Origin: Pseudomonas chlororaphis
GTDB lineage: Bacteria > Pseudomonadota > Gammaproteobacteria > Pseudomonadales > Pseudomonadaceae
Length of the DNA: 64,000 bases
Reading direction: 5' to 3'
Assembly: GCF_003731765.1 (NCBI RefSeq)
Contig: NZ_MOAL01000001.1
Span: 310,001 to 374,000, forward strand
Under the pieces are notes generated by a model that worked only from the letters and a program-made list of their open reading frames with translations, made no database searches and was not told the DNA's origin. Shown one piece after another: positions 56,290 through 64,000 of the stretch. Each line of letters opens with the position of its first letter. Positions within the stretch are counted from its first letter, which is position 1. Made by a program: the position numbers and the translations under genes.

Positions 56290-57755
56290 CAATCTATTCC
56301 TAACTGATTCCAGATGGCATCGATCCGGCGGGTGACCGCCTCATCCTTGACGATGACCCGGCCCCACTCACGGGTGGTTTCGCCAGGCCACTTGTGGGTG
56401 GCATCGAGCCCCATCTTCGAACCCAGGCCGGACACCGGCGAGGCGAAGTCGAGGTAGTCGATCGGCGTGTTGTCGATCATCACCGTGTCGCGCTTGGGGT
56501 CCATGCGCGTGGTGATGGCCCAGATCACGTCGTTCCAGTCACGGGCGTTGATATCGTCGTCGGTGACGATAACGAACTTGGTGTACATGAACTGTCGCAA
56601 AAACGACCAGACGCCCAGCATCACGCGCTTGGCGTGGCCCGGGTACTGCTTCTTCATGGTCACCACCGCCATGCGGTACGAGCAGCCTTCGGGCGGCAGG
56701 TAGAAGTCGGTGATTTCCGGGAACTGCTTCTGCAGGATCGGCACGAACACTTCGTTCAGCGCCACGCCGAGGATCGCCGGTTCATCCGGCGGACGGCCGG
56801 TGTAGGTGCTGTGGTAGATCGGCTTGATGCGGTGGGTGATGCGCTCCACGGTGAACACCGGGAAGCTGTCGACTTCGTTGTAGTAGCCGGTGTGGTCGCC
56901 ATAAGGGCCTTCATCGGCCATCTCGCCCGGATGAATCACCCCTTCCAGGATGATTTCGGCGGTGGCCGGCACTTGCAGGTCGTTGCCTCGGCATTTCACC
57001 AACTCGGTGCGGTTGCCCCGCAACAGGCCGGCAAACGCGTACTCGGACAGGCTGTCCGGCACCGGGGTCACCGCGCCGAGAATGGTCGCCGGGTCAGCAC
57101 CCAGTGCCACCGATACCGGGAACGGCTGGCCCGGGTTCTTCTCGCACCACTCGCGATAATCCAGAGCGCCGCCACGGTGACTCAGCCAACGCATGATCAC
57201 CTTGTTGCGGCCGATCACCTGCTGACGATAAATGCCCAGGTTCTGCCGGTCCTTGTTCGGCCCCTTGGTCACGGTAAGGCCCCAGGTGATCAGCGGACCG
57301 ACGTCCCCTGGCCAGCAGGTCTGCACCGGCAGCATCGCCAGGTCGACGTCGTCGCCTTCGATGACCACTTCCTGGCACACCGCGTCCTTCACCACCTTGG
57401 GCGCCATGGCAATGATCTTGCGGAAGATCGGCAGCTTGGACCAGGCGTCTTTCAAGCCCTTGGGCGGTTCCGGCTCCTTGAGGAAGGCCAGCAGCTTGCC
57501 GATTTCCCGCAGTTCGCTGACGGCCTCTGCGCCCATGCCCAGGGCCACGCGCTCGGGGGTACCAAACAGGTTGCCGAGCACAGGGATGTCATAACCGGTG
57601 GGGTTTTCGAACAGCAGGGCCGGACCTTTGGCACGCAAGGTGCGATCGCAGACCTCGGTCATTTCCAGCACTGGGGACACCGGAACCTGGATGCGCTTGA
57701 GCTCGCCGCGCTGTTCCAGGCCGCTGATAAAGTCGCGCAAGTCGCGATACTGCAT
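56289..57755 (-). CDS. ubiD: 3-octaprenyl-4-hydroxybenzoate decarboxylase UbiD
   Basis: 488 residues of the UbiD prenyl-FMN decarboxylase family. Conserved stretches [52 protein letters not shown] and [20 protein letters not shown] hold the cofactor-binding and catalytic Glu/Arg/Glu residues. It decarboxylates the polyprenylated 4-hydroxybenzoate intermediate of ubiquinone synthesis. Convergent neighbours none; rho lies upstream on the same strand after a terminator. Confidence 0.95.
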   Translation of the reverse strand: MQYRDLRDFISGLEQRGELKRIQVPVSPVLEMTEVCDRTLRAKGPALLFENPTGYDIPVLGNLFGTPERVALGMGAEAVSELREIGKLLAFLKEPEPPKGLKDAWSKLPIFRKIIAMAPKVVKDAVCQEVVIEGDDVDLAMLPVQTCWPGDVGPLITWGLTVTKGPNKDRQNLGIYRQQVIGRNKVIMRWLSHRGGALDYREWCEKNPGQPFPVSVALGADPATILGAVTPVPDSLSEYAFAGLLRGNRTELVKCRGNDLQVPATAEIILEGVIHPGEMADEGPYGDHTGYYNEVDSFPVFTVERITHRIKPIYHSTYTGRPPDEPAILGVALNEVFVPILQKQFPEITDFYLPPEGCSYRMAVVTMKKQYPGHAKRVMLGVWSFLRQFMYTKFVIVTDDDINARDWNDVIWAITTRMDPKRDTVMIDNTPIDYLDFASPVSGLGSKMGLDATHKWPGETTREWGRVIVKDEAVTRRIDAIWNQLGID

Positions 57756-57841
57756 GCGTAAGCCTCGTTTTTTGGCCGTGGCGTTCGGGGCAGGCAGTTT
57801 AGCGCCGAACCCACAGGTTCAGAATAGAGAAAGTCAGATAG

Positions 57842-57867
57842 CAAAAAGCCGGGTTTCCCCGGCTCTT
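57842..57867 (-). terminator. terminator downstream of rho
   Basis: GCCGGG / CCCGGC stem with a TTTC loop on the plus strand (GAAA on the minus strand), followed leftward by TTTTTGC, about 15 bp after the rho stop. Confidence 0.85.
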
Positions 57868-57882
57868 GCTGGCCTGATCGAT

Positions 57883-59142
<1,260 letters not shown>

Positions 59143-59340
59143 ATAGGAATGACGTAATCATTTATGGAGGGGGGGAAATTAAGCTTTTGGCTTAATGAGG
59201 CCGCGCCGCAGAGAAGGCGACAGGATCGCGTACTTGTTCGAAAGGAGAGCGTCGGCGACGGCATGCAGGGGGCAGTGGAGAAACCAGTGCGGGGCCGAAT
59301 GTAACACCTGAGTTTCTGAGCGTCTAGCCCTCAATCATGA

Positions 59341-59370
59341 AAAAGCCCCGCAATTTGCGGGGCTTTTTTT
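59341..59370. terminator. terminator downstream of trxA
   Basis: GCCCCGC / GCGGGGC stem with AATTT... loop, A5 on the left and T7 on the right. Leftward transcription from trxA reads into a TTTTT run. Confidence 0.9.
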
Positions 59371-59391
59371 GACCGTTTCTGACAACGCCGT

Positions 59392-59721
59392 TTAGATGTT
59401 GGCGTCGAGGAAAGCAGCCAGTTGCGACTTCGACAGAGCGCCGACTTTAGTGGCTTCGACGTTGCCGTTCTTGAACAGCATCAGCGTCGGGATACCACGC
59501 ACGCCGTGCTTGGCAGGGGTTTCCTGGTTCTCGTCGATGTTAAGTTTGGCAACGGTCAGCTTGCCTTTGTAGGTCTCAGCGATTTCGTCCAGAACCGGAG
59601 CGATCATTTTGCAAGGGCCGCACCATTCAGCCCAGTAGTCGACCAGTACAGCGCCTTCGGCCTTGAGTACGTCGGCCTCGAAGCTAGCGTCGCTAACGTG
59701 TTTGATAAGATCGCTGCTCAT
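59392..59721 (-). CDS. trxA: thioredoxin TrxA
   Basis: 109 residues. Active site WCGPC with Cys34 and Cys37, preceded by VLVDYWAEW, and the cis-Pro in [10 protein letters not shown] near 77. Main cytosolic disulfide reductase. GAGACTTCC precedes the ATG. In related Pseudomonas its neighbour upstream is ppx; here a transporter cassette intervenes. Confidence 0.97.
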   Translation of the reverse strand: MSSDLIKHVSDASFEADVLKAEGAVLVDYWAEWCGPCKMIAPVLDEIAETYKGKLTVAKLNIDENQETPAKHGVRGIPTLMLFKNGNVEATKVGALSKSQLAAFLDANI

Positions 59722-59841
59722 GGAAGTCTCCAGGTTGTAAGCAAAAAAACGTGGCCCATCATATCCGCCCTTACCCCGTTCAGGAAGCCGGAGATGATTG
59801 ACTCTCGCTATGACGCTCCATGAGTCTGGGTATCGTCGGGC

Positions 59842-60546
59842 TCAGGAACTGGCAGGGGTGACAAAGGCAATTCCGGTACGCAGGGCCGCGCCCCGGACAT
59901 GCTCCTGCATGGCTTTTTGCGCCGCCCCCGACGCATGCCGGGCCAGCCCCCGGAGGATCTTGCGGTGCTCCTGCCAAGTCTCCATGGCCCGCTCGGGTCG
60001 GATGAACGGTAGCTTCTGGCTTTCCAGGAACATCTGCGCACTGGTGCTGAGGATGCTCAACATCGCCTGGTTGCCGCTGGCCAGGAGGATCTTCTGGTGA
60101 AACTCGAAGTCCAGCCGCGCCGCCGCTTCAAAGTCCGCCGCGCGCAATTCCAGGCGCATCGCCTCAACATTGTCCTGCAAGGCGTCCAGCTCATCGGCGG
60201 TCAGGGTCACCGCCGCCAGCCCGGCGGCAAAGCCTTCCAGGGCATAGCGCAGTTGAAAGATATCCACAGGTGACGCCTGGGCGGCGAACGGCCAACTCAA
60301 GCCGGCGCCGACGACCGGCGGCTCCGGCGCCTGGACAAACACCCCCTTGCCCGGCTGCACGCTGATCACCCCAAGCGCGCTCAGGGACGACAACGCCTCA
60401 CGCAATGACGCCCGGCTCACCCCCAGTTGCACGGCCAGGTCACGCTGCGAGGGCAGCGCATCCCCGGGCCCGAAGCCCTGTTCGGTGATCAGTTGGCGGA
60501 TGGCTTGCAGCGCCACTTCAGGTACGGCGCGGTTGATGGAGTTCAT
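59842..60546 (-). CDS. FadR/GntR-family transcriptional regulator
   Basis: 234 residues. Winged helix-turn-helix at about 10-75 (LITEQGFGPGDALPSQRDLAVQLGVSRASLREALSSLSALGVISVQPGKGVFV), then a helical FCD ligand domain with the metal-binding pattern (FQLRYALEG, DFEFHQKI). Divergent from an amino-acid ABC transporter. Two TGGTnnnACCA-type sites lie in the shared promoter region, so it likely represses itself and the transporter. Effector probably the transported compound or a catabolite. Confidence 0.92.
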   Translation of the reverse strand: MNSINRAVPEVALQAIRQLITEQGFGPGDALPSQRDLAVQLGVSRASLREALSSLSALGVISVQPGKGVFVQAPEPPVVGAGLSWPFAAQASPVDIFQLRYALEGFAAGLAAVTLTADELDALQDNVEAMRLELRAADFEAAARLDFEFHQKILLASGNQAMLSILSTSAQMFLESQKLPFIRPERAMETWQEHRKILRGLARHASGAAQKAMQEHVRGAALRTGIAFVTPASS

Positions 60547-60556
60547 AGAGTTCAGG

Positions 60557-60569
60557 CTGGTCAGTCCAG
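60557..60569. promoter_or_regulatory. FadR-type operator site 1
   Basis: CTGGTCAGTCCAG, one mismatch from the palindrome CTGGTCnGACCAG. It begins 11 bp before the gntR start codon. Matches TGGTnnnACCA, the FadR-subfamily consensus, at nearly all positions. Confidence 0.65.
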
Positions 60570-60673
60570 GAAAAACCTAGTTGTAAAGCTATTCGCCGGG
60601 CCCGGCAAGTCGTGCCCCATGGGGGTTCGGCGCCTACAGGCGACGCCCGATAAGGGTGCGAAAACCCATTCAA

Positions 60674-60686
60674 CTGTTCAGACCAG
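60674..60686. promoter_or_regulatory. FadR-type operator site 2
   Basis: CTGTTCAGACCAG, again one mismatch from the same palindrome, 116 bp upstream of the ABC substrate-binding gene. Confidence 0.62.
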
Positions 60687-60739
60687 TAAGACCGAGCAAC
60701 ACCAGCAAAACCCGGCCTTTGCGCGGATTTATGTGGTTT

Positions 60740-60755
60740 TGGCATGGGCTGTGCT
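60740..60755 (+). promoter_or_regulatory. candidate sigma54 promoter of the ABC operon
   Basis: TGGCATGGGCTGTGCT carries the GG and GC of the -24/-12 elements at the correct 10-base spacing (only one of two T before GC differs). Transcription would start near 60766, 36 bases before the first gene. Confidence 0.4.
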
Positions 60756-60801
60756 GTGTCGCAACGCAGAAAACACTTCCCGCCCCTCCCGGAGAATTGC
60801 C

Positions 60802-61587
60802 ATGTCCAAGCGTTTCAGCGTCCTGCTCTCTGCCTTGTTCGCCAGCCTGGTGCTGAGCCAGGCCCCAGCCCACGCCAATGGCCTGGACGATGTGCTCGCC
60901 CGCGGCACCCTCAAGGTAGCCGTGCCACAGGACTTCCCGCCCTTCGGCTCGGTGGGCCCGGACATGAAGCCGCGCGGCCTGGACATCGACACCGCAAAAC
61001 TGCTGGCCGACCAGCTCAAGGTCAAACTCGAACTGACCCCGGTCAACAGCACCAACCGCATTCCTTTCCTGACCACCGGCAAGGTCGACCTGGTGATCTC
61101 CAGCCTCGGCAAGAACCCGGAGCGGGAAAAGGTCATCGACTTCTCCCACGCCTACGCGCCGTTCTACCTGGCCGTGTTCGGCCCGCCTGATGCCAGCGTC
61201 ACCACCCTAGACGACCTGAAAGGCAAGACCATCAGCGTCACCCGCGGCGCCATCGAAGACATCGAGCTGACCAACGTGGCACCCCAGGGCGTGACCATCA
61301 AACGCTTCGAAGACAACAACTCGACCATCGCCGCCTACCTCGCCGGCCAGGTCGACCTGATCGCCAGCGGCAACGTGGTGATGGTGGCCATCAGCGAGCG
61401 CAACCCGAAACGCATTCCGGCGATGAAGGTCAAGCTCAAGGACTCCCCGGTCTACGTCGGCGTGAACAAGAACCAGCCGGAGCTGCTGGCCAAGGTCAAC
61501 CAGATCCTCGCGGCCGGCAAAGCCGACGGCGCCCTGGAAAAGAACTCCCAGCTGTGGCTTAAAGAGCCGCTGCCGGCTGACCTCTGA
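60802..61587 (+). CDS. polar amino-acid ABC transporter substrate-binding protein
   Basis: 261 residues from the ATG at 60802, with GGAG eight bases upstream. Signal peptide ends AHA near residue 25, then NGLDDVLARGTLKVAVPQDFPPFG, the SBP_bac_3 start. Other family segments: GLDIDTAKLLADQL, LTPVNSTNRIPFLTTGKVDLVISSLG and KTISVTRGAIEDIELT. Binds a polar amino acid or related solute in the periplasm. Confidence 0.93.
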   Translation: MSKRFSVLLSALFASLVLSQAPAHANGLDDVLARGTLKVAVPQDFPPFGSVGPDMKPRGLDIDTAKLLADQLKVKLELTPVNSTNRIPFLTTGKVDLVISSLGKNPEREKVIDFSHAYAPFYLAVFGPPDASVTTLDDLKGKTISVTRGAIEDIELTNVAPQGVTIKRFEDNNSTIAAYLAGQVDLIASGNVVMVAISERNPKRIPAMKVKLKDSPVYVGVNKNQPELLAKVNQILAAGKADGALEKNSQLWLKEPLPADL

Positions 61588-61608
61588 TCCCGGCCCCGGA
61601 GGTTATCC

Positions 61609-62277
61609 ATGGCTTATCAGTTCGACTTTCTCCCGGTGCTGGAAAACACCGGCCTGCTCCTGCGCGGCGCCCTGTTCACCTTGGAGCTGACCGCCATCGG
61701 CGCCGTGTTCGGGGTGGGCCTGGGGATCATCGGCGCCTTGGTGCGGGCCTGGAAGATCCAGCCCCTCTCGGCGATCTTTGGCGTCTACGTCGAGCTGATC
61801 CGCAACACGCCCTTTCTGGTGCAGCTGTTCTTTATCTTCTTCGGCCTGCCGTCCCTGGGCGTGCAGATTTCCGAGTGGCAGGCGGCGGTGCTGGCGATGG
61901 TGATCAACCTCGGCGCCTATTCCACGGAAATCATCCGCGCCGGCATCCAGGCGATCCCCAAGGGTCAACTGGAGGCCGCGGCAGCCCTGGCCATGACGCG
62001 CATGGAAGCCTTCCGCCACGTGGTCCTGCTGCCGGCGCTGGGCAAGGTCTGGCCCGCCCTGAGCAGCCAGATCATCATCGTCATGCTGGGTTCGGCGGTC
62101 TGTTCGCAGATCGCCACCGAGGAATTGAGCTTTGCCGCCAACTTCATTCAATCGCGCAACTTCCGCGCCTTTGAAACCTACGCCCTGACCACCCTCATTT
62201 ACCTGTGCATGGCCTTGCTGATCCGCCAGTTGCTGAACTGGATCGGCCGACGCTACATCGCAAGGAGCAGCCAATGA
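61609..62277 (+). CDS. amino-acid ABC transporter permease 1
   Basis: 222 residues. His/Glu/Gln/Arg-type permease with TM segments and the family stretch IRNTPFLVQLFFIFFGLPSLG; EAA loop EAAAALAMTRMEAFRHVVLLPALG near 120-145. Overlaps the next permease start by four bases. GGAGG lies eight bases before the ATG. Confidence 0.94.
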   Translation: MAYQFDFLPVLENTGLLLRGALFTLELTAIGAVFGVGLGIIGALVRAWKIQPLSAIFGVYVELIRNTPFLVQLFFIFFGLPSLGVQISEWQAAVLAMVINLGAYSTEIIRAGIQAIPKGQLEAAAALAMTRMEAFRHVVLLPALGKVWPALSSQIIIVMLGSAVCSQIATEELSFAANFIQSRNFRAFETYALTTLIYLCMALLIRQLLNWIGRRYIARSSQ

Positions 62278-62924
62278 GCGATTTCACTTTCTGGGACATC
62301 CTGCGCAACCTGCTGGTGGGCCTGCAATGGACCCTGGCCCTGTCGCTGGTGGCATTTATCGGCGGCGGCCTGATCGGCCTGCTGATCATGACCCTGCGCA
62401 TCTCCCACAAGCGCTTCGCCAGCGGCTTCGCCCGCACCTATATAGAACTGTTCCAGGGCACACCGCTGTTGATGCAGCTGTTCCTGGTGTTCTTCGGTGT
62501 CGCCTTGCTGGGGGTGGATATCTCGCCCTGGCTGGCCGCGGCCATCGCCCTGACCCTGTTCACCAGTGCCTACCTGGCAGAGATCTGGCGCGGCTGCGTC
62601 GAGTCGATCCCCCATGGCCAATGGGAAGCCTCGTCGAGCCTGGCCCTGAACCCTTATGAGCAACTGCGCTACGTGATCCTGCCCCAAGCCCTGCGCATCG
62701 CCGTGGCGCCCACCGTGGGCTTCTCGGTGCAGGTGGTCAAAGGCACCGCCGTGACCTCGATCATCGGCTTCACCGAACTGACCAAAACCGGCGGCATGTT
62801 GGCCAACGCCACCTTCGAACCCTTCATGGTGTACGGCTTGGTGGCCCTCGGTTACTTCCTGCTTTGCTACCCCCTGTCCCTCAGTGCGCGCTACCTGGAA
62901 AGGAGACTGCATGCCTCTGCTTAG
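62274..62924 (+). CDS. amino-acid ABC transporter permease 2
   Basis: 216 residues from the ATG at 62274 (ATGA overlap with permease 1). ELFQGTPLLMQLFLVFFGVALLG and EASSSLALNPYEQLRYVILPQALR (EAA loop) mark the same family. Heterodimer partner of permease 1. Overlaps the ATPase gene by 14 bases. Confidence 0.94.
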   Translation: MSDFTFWDILRNLLVGLQWTLALSLVAFIGGGLIGLLIMTLRISHKRFASGFARTYIELFQGTPLLMQLFLVFFGVALLGVDISPWLAAAIALTLFTSAYLAEIWRGCVESIPHGQWEASSSLALNPYEQLRYVILPQALRIAVAPTVGFSVQVVKGTAVTSIIGFTELTKTGGMLANATFEPFMVYGLVALGYFLLCYPLSLSARYLERRLHASA

Positions 62925-63645
62925 AATTTCCGCCCTGCATAAGTATTACGGCGACCATCATGTGCTCAAGGGCATCGACCTCAGCATCGACGAGGGCCAG
63001 GTGGTGGCGATCATCGGCCGCAGCGGCTCGGGCAAAAGTACCCTGCTGCGCACCCTCAACGGCCTGGAGTCGATCAACGACGGGGTCATCGAAGTCGACG
63101 GCGAATACCTGGACGCCGCCCGCGCCGACTTGCGCAGCCTGCGGCAGAAGGTCGGCATGGTGTTCCAGCAGTTCAACCTGTTCCCGCACCTGACCGTGGG
63201 CGAGAACGTGATGCTTGCCCCGCAAGTGGTGCAAAAGGTGCCCAAGGCCCGCGCCGCCGAACTCGCGCGGCAGATGCTGACCCGGGTCGGCCTGGCAGAG
63301 AAGTTCGACGCCTTCCCCGACCGGCTGTCCGGCGGCCAGCAACAGCGGGTGGCCATCGCCCGCGCCCTGGCGATGTCGCCGAAGGTGCTGCTGTGCGACG
63401 AAATCACCTCGGCGCTCGACCCGGAACTGGTCAATGAAGTGCTCAGCGTGGTGCGCCAACTGGCCAAGGACGGCATGACCCTGATCATGGTGACCCACGA
63501 GATGCGCTTTGCCCGGGAAGTGGGCGACAAGCTGGTGTTCATGCACCAGGGCAAGGTGCATGAAGTGGGCGACCCCAAGGAGCTGTTCGCCAACCCGCAG
63601 ACGCCGGAGCTGGCGAACTTCATTGGCAGCAACGAGCACGCTTGA
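62911..63645 (+). CDS. amino-acid ABC transporter ATP-binding protein
   Basis: 244 residues from the ATG at 62911 (GGAG upstream). Walker [10 protein letters not shown] at 36-44, Q-loop [11 protein letters not shown], signature LSGGQQQR, Walker [16 protein letters not shown] and H-loop VTHEM, a GlnQ/HisP-type sequence. Energises the two permeases. Confidence 0.95.
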   Translation: MPLLRISALHKYYGDHHVLKGIDLSIDEGQVVAIIGRSGSGKSTLLRTLNGLESINDGVIEVDGEYLDAARADLRSLRQKVGMVFQQFNLFPHLTVGENVMLAPQVVQKVPKARAAELARQMLTRVGLAEKFDAFPDRLSGGQQQRVAIARALAMSPKVLLCDEITSALDPELVNEVLSVVRQLAKDGMTLIMVTHEMRFAREVGDKLVFMHQGKVHEVGDPKELFANPQTPELANFIGSNEHA

Positions 63646-63800
63646 CGCCCCGCCGCTGTGGCAGCCGGCTGGCCGGTGCCCGGCGGCAGTTCGCCCAGCC
63701 AAGGCTTTTATGCGCTGAATCAACGCATTAAACACTGCGCGTTGGCGCGAGCGATTGATCGTGGCACGATGGCGAGGTTATCGACCGAGACCCCCAAACC

Positions 63801-64000
63801 ATGCCGCAATCCCAAGCCAAGAATCTGTCCCTGATCGCTGCCATCGACCTGGGCTCCAACAGCTTCCACATGGTCGTGGCCAAGGCCCAGAACGGTGAAA
63901 TCCGCATTCTCGAACGGCTCGGTGAAAAGGTTCAGCTGGCCGCCGGTATCAACGAAGAACGCCAGCTCAACGAAGAGTCCATGCAGCGCGGGCTCGATTG
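63801..64000 (+). CDS. ppx: exopolyphosphatase Ppx, 5' part only
   Basis: 66 codons before the window end. [30 protein letters not shown]: the [13 protein letters not shown] segment is the phosphate-1 loop of the Ppx/GppA sugar-kinase-like ATPase fold. Ppx cleaves terminal phosphate from polyphosphate. Together with trxA at 59392 it frames the inserted transporter cassette. Confidence 0.93.
   Translation, partial: MPQSQAKNLSLIAAIDLGSNSFHMVVAKAQNGEIRILERLGEKVQLAAGINEERQLNEESMQRGLD

Noticed and set aside
59722..63800. Mobile element carrying the transporter cassette
   Set aside because: No transposase, integrase, tRNA, target-site duplication or terminal inverted repeat was seen at its edges.

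Overview
The window is chromosomal DNA from a gamma-proteobacterium of the genus Pseudomonas, most likely the P. fluorescens group. The support is high-GC coding sequence, Pseudomonas-type REP hairpins, a complete spu polyamine locus, an ssuEADCBF sulfonate operon with lsfA, and the order gcvTHP / ubiH / pepP / ygfB / zapA / 6S RNA / ygfA ... ubiD / rho / trxA ... ppx, which I remember as conserved in Pseudomonas core genomes. The assignment rests on gene content and recalled protein families; no database search was run. I see no tRNA or rRNA genes, CRISPR array, insertion sequence, integrase or prophage.

Layout. 1-3.8 kb: start of an alpha/beta hydrolase, a thioredoxin-like membrane protein, and a penicillin-acylase family Ntn hydrolase. 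3.9-14.4 kb: polyamine uptake and catabolism (spuH-G-F-E-D-C-B leftward, spuI rightward). The amidohydrolase gene spuA between spuB and spuI is a decayed pseudogene. 14.6-15.2 kb: TetR regulator. 15.3-21.0 kb: sulfonate-sulfur scavenging (ssuEADCBF, lsfA). 21.2-22.6 kb: OprD-family porin. 23.1-25.7 kb: arginine pathway genes argA and argE. 25.8-31.8 kb: inorganic triphosphatase-like CYTH/CHAD protein, an Lrp/AsnC regulator divergent from a small ACT-like protein, an orphan GspE-type ATPase, a hypothetical membrane protein and a DUF2388 protein. 31.8-37.6 kb: glycine cleavage genes gcvT, gcvH and gcvP, interrupted by an opposite-strand DegT-type aminotransferase. 37.8-40.5 kb: ferric-iron ABC permease and binding protein. 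40.6-46.1 kb: two ubiquinone hydroxylases with a DUF4442 gene between them, pepP, a UPF0149 gene, then divergently a TIGR02449 gene and zapA. 46.1-47.8 kb: 6S RNA, 5-formyl-THF cyclo-ligase, a 48-residue membrane peptide and an EVE protein. 48.0-52.8 kb: HlyD plus RbbA-type ABC exporter. 52.9-55.1 kb: FliL-like protein, quinone oxidoreductase, ChaC. 55.3-59.7 kb: a ferredoxin-reductase-like gene, ubiD, rho, trxA. 59.8-63.6 kb: FadR-type regulator and a polar amino-acid ABC transporter, placed between trxA and ppx. 63.8 kb to the end: start of ppx.

How the genes work together. SpuD and SpuE capture putrescine and spermidine, SpuF-G-H import them, and SpuI/SpuB (gamma-glutamylation) with SpuC (transamination) feed them to catabolism. 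The hydrolysis normally assigned to SpuA must be done by another enzyme or be missing. The ssu genes release sulfite from alkanesulfonates through an FMN reductase/monooxygenase pair. The most notable findings are the spuA pseudogene, paired FadR-type operator sites controlling the trxA-ppx transporter cassette, a strong inverted repeat in the Lrp intergenic region, a large AT-rich palindrome upstream of chaC, and the opposite-strand aminotransferase splitting gcvH from gcvP.
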